64,000 bases of DNA from Moritella dasanensis ArB 0140 (GCF_000276805.1 NZ_AKXQ01000023.1:1-64000); one strand, 5' to 3'. Counted from the stretch's first letter, positions 1 to 8,694 are shown. Notes: generated by a model from the sequence alone, not told the origin. Made by a program: numbers and translations.

Positions 1-107
1 TAACAATACCATTACAACAACAATAGCACACGTAAAATCAACCTGTTTTATAGTCAACGCCGTTATCACTAAGGTGCTTATAATTAAGGCTGATAACAGG
101 CTAATTG

Positions 108-497
108 TTATGGCTGTTTAAATTCTCGATCCATTTTGAATGAAAAAGACGTCACATAACTTTCCATGTCTTGCAGGTCTTTATCAATACTATCGAGCTC
201 TGTGGCAATGTTCTCAAGTAACTTCTCTGCTGTATGGCCTTGTTGCCATGGTTTTGTTTTCATCGAATGGTTGGCATAAATACTTTGTTGTTTTTGCTGC
301 TTGATTGGCATTTTATCGAGCAGTAAACAGGCAATAATATAAAGTAATATTGCCAGAAAGAAACCGGTGAAGAAAAATAGCGCGACAAACACGACTCGTA
401 CCAACCAAACTTCAGCGCCTAGGGTGGCAGCTATGCCTGCGCAAACGCCGCCTAATTTGCCATTTTCAGTGTCTCGATAGAGTGGTGTTGTGATCAT
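108..497 (-). CDS. pspC: PspC-domain envelope stress protein
   Basis: 129 aa. The N-terminal PspC domain (about residues 5-65: LYRDTENGKLGGVCAGIAA, then one strong membrane segment VVFVALFFFTGFFLAILLYIIACLL) is followed by a Gln/Lys-rich linker and a C-terminal helical segment. PspC is an inner-membrane partner of PspB in phage-shock signalling. I chose the ATG at 497 because it forms an ATGA overlap with the pspB stop and has GGAGAG just upstream; the in-frame ATG four codons earlier lacks a Shine-Dalgarno sequence. Co-transcribed with pspB. No pspA or pspF lies in the window. Confidence 0.9.
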   Translation of the reverse strand: MITTPLYRDTENGKLGGVCAGIAATLGAEVWLVRVVFVALFFFTGFFLAILLYIIACLLLDKMPIKQQKQQSIYANHSMKTKPWQQGHTAEKLLENIATELDSIDKDLQDMESYVTSFSFKMDREFKQP

Positions 498-715
498 CGG
501 TCTCTCCATTTTGGCGATTCTTGGTCTAAAATCTGCTCCAATGAGATAACCCGATCTTGTAATTTTTCAGTACGGCTAATCAATGTATGCAGCTTGTCTT
601 TGTCTTTTTCTGACAGGCCTTGATTGCTTTTTCGTTTACTGCGGTAATATAAAATAAGCCACAATGGTGCGACGAAGACTAAGAATACGGTGACCGGTAT
701 TTGAATGAAATCCAT
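494..715 (-). CDS. pspB: Phage shock protein B
   Basis: 73 aa, the usual PspB length. One N-terminal membrane helix (about residues 6-25, VTVFLVFVAPLWLILYYRS) is followed by a basic patch and a cytoplasmic coiled-coil tail (LISRTEKLQDRVISLEQILDQE). In the family, PspB and PspC sense inner-membrane stress and bind PspA. AAGGAA lies 6 nt upstream of the start, and the stop overlaps pspC. The place where pspA would normally sit is occupied by a MarR-family gene, so this is a pspBC pair without pspA. Confidence 0.9.
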   Translation of the reverse strand: MDFIQIPVTVFLVFVAPLWLILYYRSKRKSNQGLSEKDKDKLHTLISRTEKLQDRVISLEQILDQESPKWRDR

Positions 716-846
716 GGTTATTCCTTATTGAACACAGGTAGCGGCAAATTAACGAAACGATACGCACAATTAATGATGGTTTATTATTGTATTTTATACA
801 TATATGGATTGTTTGTATTGCTTAAAACCATCGGCCTTACACTTTA

Positions 847-1287
847 TTACGCGACGTCCGCCGTACTGGTGGTACTTAAATAATCATTCATGGCTTTTAT
901 TGATTGAGATAATGTATCAACTAACGTTTGTTGATCTCGAAACATCACCTGAAATTGCGTGGTTAACTCAGACTCTGTTGTCTCCACGACTTCCTTGCCT
1001 TGCGGTGTTAGTTGCAGCTGTTTTTTGTATTTTGATATGTCGATTCGAGCAATAAGGTCACGTTCTTCCAGCATGTTGACAATTTGATGCACTCGCTGAA
1101 CTGAAAATCCTGTTGTTTGGGCTATTTTGTATTGGGTGATGTCTGGATTATCAAAAATGCTATTAAGCACAATATAAGCACCATAATTTAAGTGTTTTTT
1201 TTTCAATAGCACTTCAGCACTTAATCTAAAATACTCATTAAGTTTGTGTATCTCTTTGAAATAATTTTGTTTCGGATTATTTTGCAT
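847..1287 (-). CDS. MarR-family transcriptional regulator
   Basis: 146 aa winged-helix regulator. The central region (ITQYKIAQTTGFSVQRVHQIVNMLEERDLIARIDISKYKKQLQLTPQGKEVV) shows the recognition helix, the wing with basic residues and the MarR-type LTPQGKEVV end. I took the ATG at 1287 because AAAGGA sits 5 nt upstream; the in-frame ATG six codons earlier (1305) has no ribosome site. It is divergent from the outer-membrane protein/cupin pair starting at 1544, and an inverted repeat lies between them, so it probably regulates that pair. The ligand is unknown. Confidence 0.8.
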   Translation of the reverse strand: MQNNPKQNYFKEIHKLNEYFRLSAEVLLKKKHLNYGAYIVLNSIFDNPDITQYKIAQTTGFSVQRVHQIVNMLEERDLIARIDISKYKKQLQLTPQGKEVVETTESELTTQFQVMFRDQQTLVDTLSQSIKAMNDYLSTTSTADVA

Positions 1288-1412
1288 GAGTATCCTTTGG
1301 CTCATCAGGTGATGAACGAATCGCTTGTCTTGATAATTTTAATTATAACGCTTAACGCCTCGTTTAAATCATTCTTTATTGTGATGCAGGTCAAATGTTA
1401 AATAATAAGTGA

Positions 1413-1440
1413 CAGTGTGCCACATTATGTTAACACACTG
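1413..1440. promoter_or_regulatory. Inverted repeat in divergent promoter region, candidate MarR operator
   Basis: CAGTGTG (1413-1419) and CACACTG (1434-1440) are perfect inverted arms separated by 14 nt, between the MarR gene and the divergent gene at 1544. The position suits an operator. A hairpin role is also possible because TTTTG follows. Assignment to this MarR protein is inference. Confidence 0.4.
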
Positions 1441-1543
1441 TTTTGACGATATTTTATGGAAAACAGTAAAGAAACTTTCAGGTTGTCATCCTACTCTCTA
1501 ATGGTGATTGTAGAGACACATTCAGACATGGAAAGTTTAAAAA

Positions 1544-2308
1544 ATGAAAATGACATTACCTAAAACATTACTCGCGTTAAGCTTATTTCAACCTCTGGTT
1601 GCGTTTGCTACTGAGGCTGATAACGAACCCGATTTGGCAGATTTAACCAAAGTGAACACGGCGTTAACGCTCGTTGTAAAAGATGATAGCAGCGGTGTTT
1701 TTAGCATGGAGGTATCAGGAAAGTATAGTGCCGATGTCTCGTATATGGTGCATGCCGAAGGGGAGTGGAATGATGAGCAAGAGTATTCAGCTTCGCGCTA
1801 CCAATTTTATAATGTAATGAATACAGGTATGTCTTTCGCCCCTAAAGCGGGCGTGTCTTATGATTATTTTCGTATTTATGAAGACAATGACTATTTAGAT
1901 GTTGATATGCATGCCATTGGTTTTGTGTCGTTAATTCCGATCAGTAAAAGTTGGAAATTAAATTTATTCCCGCAAGTGACTTACTTAGACGCCACATTTG
2001 ATTTTAAACAAAATGGTGTTCGTAGTACTCAAGGAACCATGCTAGCGGCTTATTTGTCAAAATATGTGGGTGATAATGGCTCTTACTTCATGTTATTTCC
2101 GGAGTACTACAAAGTGTCTGGTGAAGGCGTGGAATACGAAAAACAGAACATTAACTTATCTTGGGGATCCACAATCACAGACGATAAGAAGTGGTGGTAT
2201 ATTTTACAGTATAGTCATACAGAAGAGGAACTTTCGCTTGATGGGATGAGTGATGGGTTAGTCAAAAACGATATATTTAAACTCAAGATAAGACGGTTCT
2301 TTTTTTAG
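1544..2308 (+). CDS. Predicted outer-membrane beta-barrel protein
   Basis: 254 aa. A signal peptide (residues 1-22, ending AFA before TEADNE) is followed by alternating polar/hydrophobic strands rich in Tyr, Trp and Phe, and the protein ends in IRRFFF, the C-terminal aromatic typical of Bam-assembled barrels. It looks like a small porin or channel. Its stop codon overlaps a GTG that opens the frame of the next gene, although the real start of that gene is further down. The pairing with a periplasmic cupin suggests the barrel admits the cupin's substrate. The family is not recognised. Confidence 0.6.
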   Translation: MKMTLPKTLLALSLFQPLVAFATEADNEPDLADLTKVNTALTLVVKDDSSGVFSMEVSGKYSADVSYMVHAEGEWNDEQEYSASRYQFYNVMNTGMSFAPKAGVSYDYFRIYEDNDYLDVDMHAIGFVSLIPISKSWKLNLFPQVTYLDATFDFKQNGVRSTQGTMLAAYLSKYVGDNGSYFMLFPEYYKVSGEGVEYEKQNINLSWGSTITDDKKWWYILQYSHTEEELSLDGMSDGLVKNDIFKLKIRRFFF

Positions 2309-2361
2309 TGAACGGTATCAGGCTTTCCATTTATAACGATGAATATTTTAAAGGATATAAA

Positions 2362-3807
2362 ATGAAATTATCAACCCTCACCATTGCATTAGCGTTAGTC
2401 GTCTCTCCTGTTTTATCGCATGCCGAGCTGTACATTCCCAAAATGGGGGAAGTCTTTTCTTATAAAGATATCTCTCAAGAAATCTATGTAGAAAAGGCAG
2501 AAAATAAAAAGGATGATCCTGCTAATAGTATATTTGCAGCGATGCGGGAAAAACGTAAAGTCGATATGGCTAACCCAAGTGGCCCACAAGCATTTGTGGG
2601 TGAGGACGTTATTCAACCTGAATTTAGCGCTTCAACGTCACCTTGGCAGGCATTAGAAAACGTATTCCCGAGTGATTGGGATGCGATTAAAGCGGCATCG
2701 TCCATTGAATTAGCGCAGTTACGTACTGCGGTGAAAGTGAAAACGGTAATGGATCATCCTGATTTTAAAATTATTGAACTGGCGTTGGCGCCGGGTGCAT
2801 TGTTGCCACGATTTTCTGATGCTGCACCGGGCAGTTTCCATGTGTTAGAAGGCGCAGTCGAAGTGACTGTTGACGGTAAGACGATCGCGGGTTATACCGG
2901 CACGTCGGTGAAGTTAGAGTCATTGTCGCAACGCCGTATTAAAGTTGTATCAGATAAGCCAGCTAAAATACTGTGGTTTCGCTGGGCACCGGCAGGTGAT
3001 CAAACATACTTGAATTATGGCTATTACTTAACGGGCTGTAATTTCCATGCCCAACCTTTAGAAGCTGTTATGCCTGATGACTTTGAGCAATGGGATGAAT
3101 CTGCACGCCAGCGCTTTACGCCTCTTCAACATCGCACTGTGTCTGAACCGGCTAAGAACAGCTTTTATGGTAGCCAAGTTAAACAGCTAGCGAAAATGAA
3201 AGATGAAGATGTTTCGGTATTGTCCCGTTATCCATTGACGCCGTTATTCTCAAATGAGAAAGATGTGCAATGGCTGGATTTTACTAAGATAGATGCTAAA
3301 TCATTTTTCTGGTCAAAAGATGCAGCGAAAGGTGGTGATTTACTTGCCGCGTGGGACAAAATTGTGCGTATGAAAGGGATTTTTCAAGCCAAAGTGCCAG
3401 AGCAGCTCTATGACTTTAATATGTCTTATATTGCCAATGGTCCAAAAGGGAAGTATGTCACTCACTCCCATGCCACGCCTGAGTTTTATTATATCCTCGG
3501 TGGTGAAACGGAGTGGTTATTAAATGGTAATAAGTATACAGCGGTACCAGGTAATGTGTATTTCCACAGCCCGTATTGGGATCATGAAATGCAAGGGCTA
3601 AAAGAGGGAACACCAAAAGTGGCAATTACAGGGAGCTGGTCGCCACATGGCGATCGCAGTGTGTTCGAAAAAGACATGGTATTTACTGAAGCATTAACGA
3701 CTCAGGTAAATAGCGCGGTATTTAGTGATAGCTTTAATTTCTATGACTTTAAACTAAAGCAGGGATTAACATTTGATGCTAAACAACAGGTCGTGATGTC
3801 TCACTAG
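2362..3807 (+). CDS. Periplasmic two-cupin protein, DMSP-lyase (DddY)-like metal motif
   Basis: 481 aa with a signal peptide cleaved near SHA-EL (residue 21). The first cupin-like domain (about 135-215) lacks metal ligands. The second (about 350-430) carries HSHATPEFYYILGG with His368, His370, Glu374 and Tyr376, then PGNVYFHSP and a distal His408: a complete cupin metal site. The His-X-His-X3-Glu-X-Tyr order resembles the zinc/tyrosine site described for DddY-type DMSP lyases, which are also periplasmic, but this protein is longer (481 versus about 400 aa). ATG 2362 is chosen because AAGGAT lies upstream and the signal peptide begins there. The enzymatic role is a hypothesis; a generic periplasmic cupin is the fallback. 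Confidence 0.6.
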   Translation: MKLSTLTIALALVVSPVLSHAELYIPKMGEVFSYKDISQEIYVEKAENKKDDPANSIFAAMREKRKVDMANPSGPQAFVGEDVIQPEFSASTSPWQALENVFPSDWDAIKAASSIELAQLRTAVKVKTVMDHPDFKIIELALAPGALLPRFSDAAPGSFHVLEGAVEVTVDGKTIAGYTGTSVKLESLSQRRIKVVSDKPAKILWFRWAPAGDQTYLNYGYYLTGCNFHAQPLEAVMPDDFEQWDESARQRFTPLQHRTVSEPAKNSFYGSQVKQLAKMKDEDVSVLSRYPLTPLFSNEKDVQWLDFTKIDAKSFFWSKDAAKGGDLLAAWDKIVRMKGIFQAKVPEQLYDFNMSYIANGPKGKYVTHSHATPEFYYILGGETEWLLNGNKYTAVPGNVYFHSPYWDHEMQGLKEGTPKVAITGSWSPHGDRSVFEKDMVFTEALTTQVNSAVFSDSFNFYDFKLKQGLTFDAKQQVVMSH

Positions 3808-3818
3808 GCAACGACAGC

Positions 3819-3862
3819 GGAGCTTATTGTGTTTTTTAGTCATCACAATAAGCTCCATTTTA
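3819..3862 (+). terminator. Stem-loop after the cupin gene
   Basis: GGAGCTTATTGTG (3819-3831) pairs perfectly with CACAATAAGCTCC (3844-3856), followed by ATTTTACTATTT. It is a 13-bp stem directly downstream of the cupin stop and just before the convergent K+ channel gene, so it is probably a terminator. Confidence 0.65.
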
Positions 3863-4522
3863 CTATTTGTGTGGCGTTTGGTTTAAGCGATTACTGACTA
3901 AGCTTGCCACCATAATGGCTAAGTAAAAACTGCCTAAAATAGATTCAATAAAAACAAAAAATCTTGGTATCGGTAACGCGGGGGAAATATCGCCATAACC
4001 CACGGTGGTTAAGGTGATGAAACTGAAGTAAATCGCTTCAAACATGTTATCCAGCCAAGGTTTCGCCTCGATACCATTAAACGCCTGCGGAAAAAGTTCG
4101 ATTTGTATTAGATAGATAATTGCCCATGAGACACCAATAAGCAGGTAAACGCATATAGAACCGATAATCTGATTTTTGCTTACATACTCACTCTGCATGA
4201 CCTGTTTTAGTGCTGTATGTGTGTGAGATAATAGAAAAATCAATAATGCGAATAAGGTCACCAACGAAAGATCATACTCATCAAAAAAGGTAACACTGCC
4301 TGATACTGCGGCAAGGGTCAGCAAAAAAGCATACCAATTTCGATAAAAACTTTGTTGATGCTTAACGCCAACAATTGAGAACCCCAAACAAATAATGATT
4401 AGCGCTAGTACTGTTTTTTGGCCTCCACTGAAAAGCTGCTGCATCATCGCACTGCTAAATAGCAAACCTAGGAGTGCGACAAGTAAAAAGTAGAAGTTGT
4501 CATCTTTCGATACTGTTTTCAT
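3863..4522 (-). CDS. Ion channel protein with K+ selectivity filter
   Basis: 219 aa integral membrane protein. About four N-terminal hydrophobic segments precede a classic two-helix pore module (residues about 120-210) with TTVGYGD around residue 173, the K+ selectivity filter, and a final inner helix (FFVFIESILGSFYLAIMVASLV). No cytoplasmic RCK or cyclic-nucleotide domain follows. It is probably a small inner-membrane K+ channel. Its ATG overlaps the stop of the AI-2E family gene by one base (TAATG), so it is the last gene of a four-gene membrane operon. Confidence 0.85.
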   Translation of the reverse strand: MKTVSKDDNFYFLLVALLGLLFSSAMMQQLFSGGQKTVLALIIICLGFSIVGVKHQQSFYRNWYAFLLTLAAVSGSVTFFDEYDLSLVTLFALLIFLLSHTHTALKQVMQSEYVSKNQIIGSICVYLLIGVSWAIIYLIQIELFPQAFNGIEAKPWLDNMFEAIYFSFITLTTVGYGDISPALPIPRFFVFIESILGSFYLAIMVASLVSNRLNQTPHK

Positions 4523-5613
4523 TATGATTTTTCTTTTTCTTTTTCTTTTTCTTCAGCTTCGTTGATCAACCAAACGGTAAGTAGCTGATAGGTAAGGCTC
4601 AATACTACGGCGCCGACAAATAAGCCGATAATACCTGACATTACCATACCGCCAAGTGCACCCAGTAAGATAACCAGTACGGGTGTATCTGATCCACGCC
4701 CTAATAGCATAGGTTTCAGAACCGCATCACTCGCACTCACCAGAATACACCAAACTAAAAATAGTACGGCTGTGGTAGTAGTATCGACTGTGAATGCATA
4801 AATGATAGCGGGTAGTAATGCTAGGATTGGCGGAAGTTGAATGATCGCCACTATTAAGATTAAAAACATCCATAGTGCAACGCCTGGAATGCCTGCAATT
4901 GCAATGCCTAATCCTGCCATAATAGATTGGATAACAGCGACCCCGATAACGCCTTGTACAACCCCTCTTACTGTTGTTTTTGATATGGTTGTTAGTTCTT
5001 TACCTTGTTTGCCGCCGGTTAAACGACTTGCGATTAGTACGAAAGCTTGTTCACACTTATCTGCATTTACCATGAAAGCGCCAGCGATGACGGTTGAGAT
5101 AATAAATTGAATAAAACTGCCTCCCAAACTGCCTAGAAATGAGGCCATTTTAGTTATTGTACTTTTCACTTCGTCACTGTAATTGGCTAGCATGCTTTCT
5201 AAGTTTGATGATGCTTGTAGAGCAAACCCATATACTTTGTCACCAATGATGGGCCAATCTTTGATACTGATATTTGGCGTTGGTATCACTATTGTCCCAT
5301 CCTGAACACCAGTGACTAATGCTGAACCACCTGTATATATTCCTGTTGAAAGTGCAATCAGCGGAACTAAGAGTAGTAATACACCGATAACTGAAAGCGC
5401 CGAGCTTGCTTTACTTTTGCTTATGCCAAACTTGCTATTTGCCCAAGTCGCAATCGGGTATAATGCCGTCGCGATAATAGCGCCCCAGACCACCATGAGG
5501 AAAAATGGCTGTAAAATGGAATAGCACCAATAAATGAGTAACGAAATAGCGGCTATTTTTATATACACATCAATTGCTTGAGTTGAAAGGTTACTGTTGT
5601 TTGGCATGGGCAT
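4522..5613 (-). CDS. AI-2E family transporter (PerM-like permease)
   Basis: 363 aa with about eight membrane segments. It shows the family's long middle soluble region and conserved glycine-rich helices (GVVQGVIGVAVIQSIMAGLGIAIAGIPGVALW; LGALGGMVMSGIIGLFVGAVVLSL). Family members include TqsA and YdiK, and some may act as cation/proton antiporters, so export of AI-2 should not be assumed. The C-terminus is a short EKEKEKEK run encoded by a 6-bp microrepeat at 4530-4553. It lies between DUF2955 and the K+ channel in one transcription unit. Confidence 0.85.
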   Translation of the reverse strand: MPMPNNSNLSTQAIDVYIKIAAISLLIYWCYSILQPFFLMVVWGAIIATALYPIATWANSKFGISKSKASSALSVIGVLLLLVPLIALSTGIYTGGSALVTGVQDGTIVIPTPNISIKDWPIIGDKVYGFALQASSNLESMLANYSDEVKSTITKMASFLGSLGGSFIQFIISTVIAGAFMVNADKCEQAFVLIASRLTGGKQGKELTTISKTTVRGVVQGVIGVAVIQSIMAGLGIAIAGIPGVALWMFLILIVAIIQLPPILALLPAIIYAFTVDTTTTAVLFLVWCILVSASDAVLKPMLLGRGSDTPVLVILLGALGGMVMSGIIGLFVGAVVLSLTYQLLTVWLINEAEEKEKEKEKS

Positions 5614-5633
5614 TCCCTATTTTTATATCAAGA

Positions 5634-6719
5634 CTAAGGCTGTATTTGTAAGAATTTCCAGTTTCTTGTTTCTAAGAAGAAAGACACAAAGATCATGTAA
5701 CCCCCCACTAAAAATAGTTGGAAAATACGTATAAACATATTGTTATCTATATCACCTCCGCTCATTAGGGTACTGCCTAACAAGACCAATACCGTGCTAA
5801 AAGCCGTTGCGTAAATCGGTGCTTTTTCAGGTTTAGTATAGATCTGTGTGGCAATCACAATGGCGACTAATGAAATAGATAAAGTATAAAATAATAAGTT
5901 TGGTACCAGCGACAGCATGGCGAAAATAGCAATCGCTAAGATACCGCCAATGCTATTAGTGATAATTAAAAATGTACTTAATTTGACGGATTTTTCACCG
6001 GTGATCATTAATGACAGTAAAGCAATGAACATCATCGTAAATAAGGCTTCGGTTATCTGAAAGGCAAAGAAAAAACAGACAATAGGAAAAGAGATTAGCA
6101 TGGCTCTAAAGGCTGCATACCAGCGTTGTTGGGTTGTTAACGGCGATAATTGATAACCTTTAAAGTGAGCTTGTTGTTCAGGGAAGTAAATATGTACGAA
6201 GGCAAAAATAGCCACAGCTACCACGCCTGAACTCGCGAGTCCGACCGCTAAAAAGACGGATGCGCCTGGATTTGAAATTGCCATGAAAGGTAATAATAAG
6301 ATGGCGATGATAAGGATCGTGGCAAATAAATTCCATTTTGGATCAGTAAATAAGTAGTAACCCCATAACATCATTAAGCCAATAAGCACGAGCATAGGTA
6401 GTGGGTAGTGGGTGATGCCATTGGATAAGAGCAAACCTAAGACGATGGTCGCTACCATTGCCATCAGCAATTCATAGATAGTTTCTTTATTTAACTCGGC
6501 TTTATCAACCAAAAACTTGGCGACAAAGACCGGCGCTACAAATGCTAAGGGCCAATTGAACAGCGACGCAAGCAATACCGCGAGGCCAACGCCGACGGTA
6601 TAGCGGATGATCTTAACTTGAACTTGTTTATTGTCTAGCGGGTTGTTGTCGACCACGCTATTGTCGGACATTTTATCGGACATTTTATCGGACATTTTAT
6701 CGGACATTTTATCGGACAT
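5634..6719 (-). CDS. DUF2955 family inner-membrane protein
   Basis: Up to 361 aa with about ten hydrophobic segments arranged as two blocks, like the aromatic-acid exporter/FUSC-like superfamily. In this family such proteins sit next to an HlyD-type periplasmic adaptor, as here, suggesting an efflux pair of AaeAB type. The N-terminus is MSDKMSDKMSDKMSDKMSDN: five 12-bp units, each starting with an in-frame ATG (6719, 6707, 6695, 6683, 6671). None has a Shine-Dalgarno sequence, and the gene upstream ends at 6709, so translation probably reinitiates at one of several ATGs. The exact start is therefore uncertain. Confidence 0.75.
   Translation of the reverse strand: MSDKMSDKMSDKMSDKMSDNSVVDNNPLDNKQVQVKIIRYTVGVGLAVLLASLFNWPLAFVAPVFVAKFLVDKAELNKETIYELLMAMVATIVLGLLLSNGITHYPLPMLVLIGLMMLWGYYLFTDPKWNLFATILIIAILLLPFMAISNPGASVFLAVGLASSGVVAVAIFAFVHIYFPEQQAHFKGYQLSPLTTQQRWYAAFRAMLISFPIVCFFFAFQITEALFTMMFIALLSLMITGEKSVKLSTFLIITNSIGGILAIAIFAMLSLVPNLLFYTLSISLVAIVIATQIYTKPEKAPIYATAFSTVLVLLGSTLMSGGDIDNNMFIRIFQLFLVGGYMIFVSFFLETRNWKFLQIQP
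6660..6719 (-). repeat. 12-bp tandem repeat with five in-frame start codons
   Basis: Five 12-bp units read on the minus strand as ATGTCCGATAAA (four identical, the last varied to encode MSDN). They overlap the end of the HlyD gene and form the start of the DUF2955 gene. Each unit supplies an ATG in the same frame. Confidence 0.95.
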
Positions 6720-7860
6720 AAGACATCAAGCTGACAACGCGGATCCACAACTTACCAAGCATATTAAATAGGGGATTATCATCGCTATAAACAATGACAT
6801 CAGCTTGACCCCCTATGCGTATTAAGCCACTTGCTTGAGCTTGATCGAATTCGATTGAAATAGGGAGCATTTGCGTTTGGCGTAACCAACCTGTTTGATT
6901 GTTGGCTTGAGCAAGTTTACCAGCCTGTGAATTTTGTCCCCAATCGACGCCCCAGTCGACACTGGTTACTTTGCCTTTAATGACTTTACCGGGCGCAAAA
7001 TCTAACGCTACTTCTACTTCATCGCCCGCTTCAATATTGCCCAAACTGTTCTCACTGAAATAGGCTTGAATCCAAATTTTTTCTGTCGAGACGAATGTCA
7101 TTAATGGTTGTCCTGCAGACGCAAAAAATCCCTCTGAAAGGCTGAAATTGGAGACTGCACCCATTGTTGGCGCTTTAATGCTGGTACGTTCGAGGTTGAT
7201 TTGAGCTTGTTCAAGCGCGAGTATCGCCGCCTTGATTTTACTGTTGTCTTCGCCATCTAAACCTAATTGTAATTCAGATTTTTTGAGTTCTGCTTCAAAA
7301 TTAGTTACGTTGGCTCGCGCTGTGGCTAAATTTGCGCGGGCTTGATCAGCGTCTGATTGAGACATAATACCGCGTTTCGCCATCGCCAGAACGCGACTAG
7401 TTTGTAATTTGGCATTTTCAAGTTCAACATTCGCGCTGGTTAAACGTGCTTGTGAGGATGCGATCACCGCTGTTTGAGCGCCAACATCTTGGCCTGCGAT
7501 CTTTAAGTTTTGTTCGGCTTGTTTGACTGCAATCTCAAAGTCACTCGGATTCAACTTAACCAGTACATCACCGGCTTGTACCGGTTGATTGGGTCGTACT
7601 AATATATCGATAACCTGACCGGAGACTTGTGGTTTGATCGGTACGACGTAACCTTTTACGCGAGCACTGTCTGTAGAAGGAATGATGCGGTCTGCAATAA
7701 TACTAAAGACCAACATGCACGCAACCGCAATAAGTAAATAATTGGTAAGCTTGCGTACTTTGTTGTGTGTTTGTTTTTCTCTTGTCTCGTTTGTATCACT
7801 TGTTTCACTTGATTCTATTGTATGTGGTGTTTCTATGACGTTGACGTTGACTTCAGGCAT
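6709..7860 (-). CDS. HlyD-family periplasmic adaptor (membrane fusion protein)
   Basis: 383 aa. A short cytoplasmic tail is followed by one membrane anchor (about residues 38-58, LLIAVACMLVFSIIADRII), a biotinyl-lipoyl-like half (VVPIKPQVSGQVIDILVRPNQPVQAGDVLVKLNP), a long alpha-hairpin (about 100-210), the second half motif (ERTSIKAPTMGAVSNFSLSEGFF) and a beta-barrel domain. It is the adaptor of a tripartite-type efflux or secretion system whose inner-membrane partner is the adjacent DUF2955 protein. AGGGA precedes the ATG by 5 nt. It is the first gene of the operon. Confidence 0.88.
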   Translation of the reverse strand: MPEVNVNVIETPHTIESSETSDTNETREKQTHNKVRKLTNYLLIAVACMLVFSIIADRIIPSTDSARVKGYVVPIKPQVSGQVIDILVRPNQPVQAGDVLVKLNPSDFEIAVKQAEQNLKIAGQDVGAQTAVIASSQARLTSANVELENAKLQTSRVLAMAKRGIMSQSDADQARANLATARANVTNFEAELKKSELQLGLDGEDNSKIKAAILALEQAQINLERTSIKAPTMGAVSNFSLSEGFFASAGQPLMTFVSTEKIWIQAYFSENSLGNIEAGDEVEVALDFAPGKVIKGKVTSVDWGVDWGQNSQAGKLAQANNQTGWLRQTQMLPISIEFDQAQASGLIRIGGQADVIVYSDDNPLFNMLGKLWIRVVSLMSYVR

Positions 7861-8057
7861 GAGAGTCCCTAATGATGACTTAGATCATTGCTTATTTAGG
7901 GTGCGTTTAGGATTAATTTACGAGCCCAAGACTAAGGTGTAATATTATTATAGTCTATATTATCGGCTTTTTATCATGGGGTTATAATTATGCTGGGAAG
8001 CGCTATCGCATGCGCTTTATCATGATGTTGGACTGTGCTTGTCGTCGCAATCAAGTA

Positions 8058-8091
8058 AGTAAAGACCACGTTAGCTTACGTGCTCTTTACT
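8058..8091. repeat. Inverted repeat, possible transcription stop of the DUF413 gene
   Basis: AGTAAAGACCACG and CGTGCTCTTTACT pair with a single mismatch around a short loop, between the HlyD gene start and the end of the DUF413 gene. A clear T-run is missing on either strand, so a terminator role is only likely. Confidence 0.4.
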
Positions 8092-8149
8092 CTTTCAATT
8101 ACTCTCTCAATGAGACTGCATTCCAGACTTGCGGGGGAGGTTTAGCCAG

Positions 8150-8527
8150 TTATGAATCCAGATCTAATTCATCATAGGTGTTATCCATGTCTTCAAATGT
8201 CGATAATTCATCGACAAAGTAATCACGACTCGGCTGTTTTGCATTGCGCTTCGTTATTGAATGACGAGCTGTATTTGTGTGTGTGATTTTATGGCTATAT
8301 TTGCGCCAGCACCGGGCAAAATCAGAGGTTAGTTCGAATTCGCCATCAAGCTCAGCGAGAAAGAAATGTTCATCAGCAGTGGCGGGTAAGATCTCGCCTT
8401 CTTGAAGTCGCAGCATTGTTAAACCGTAGTTTTCTAATAGCTGTGACTCATCTACATTAAATGCATTTTGTTGTTGAAAACCAAGCGGAAAATGCACTTC
8501 ATCTAAAAATATACCCATGCTTCTCAT
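8150..8527 (-). CDS. DUF413 / MaoP-like protein (copy 1)
   Basis: 125 aa. The core (residues about 5-85: FLDEVHFPLGFQQQNAFNVDESQLLENYGLTMLRLQEGEILPATADEHFF...CWRKYSHKI) matches the DUF413 pattern of E. coli MaoP/YifE, which helps constrain the Ori macrodomain. The C-terminal tail is acidic (DELSTFEDMDNTYDELDLDS) and not part of the core. A second paralog lies at 12572. Which copy is the functional MaoP equivalent cannot be told, and no maoS site was identified. Confidence 0.75.
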   Translation of the reverse strand: MRSMGIFLDEVHFPLGFQQQNAFNVDESQLLENYGLTMLRLQEGEILPATADEHFFLAELDGEFELTSDFARCWRKYSHKITHTNTARHSITKRNAKQPSRDYFVDELSTFEDMDNTYDELDLDS

Positions 8528-8694
8528 ATCGATTACCTTGCGTTAAATTAATTGTGTCTTGAACATTTTAACTACTGATTTAATTGTTCTCTAAACTAAC
8601 GTTGGATTTTGACAGTTTAATGACAATGAAAAAAAAATTGTAATCAGACGTCACAATTGTGTTTAATTATTTTTTAAAATAATGACACTCTTTC

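Noticed and set aside
701-883. 60-codon plus-strand frame beside pspB
   Set aside because: Overlaps the pspB start and the end of the MarR gene; no ribosome site and no family features.
2308-2361. GTG start for the cupin gene at 2308
   Set aside because: The 18 extra codons precede a normal signal peptide with its own AAGGAT and ATG at 2362.
4530-4553. Programmed frameshift at the A/G-rich end of the AI-2E gene
   Set aside because: The repeat is six bp and stays in frame; the normal stop follows and couples to the next gene.
6660-6719. Phase-variable on/off switch
   Set aside because: 12-bp units do not change frame; only length or start-site number could vary.
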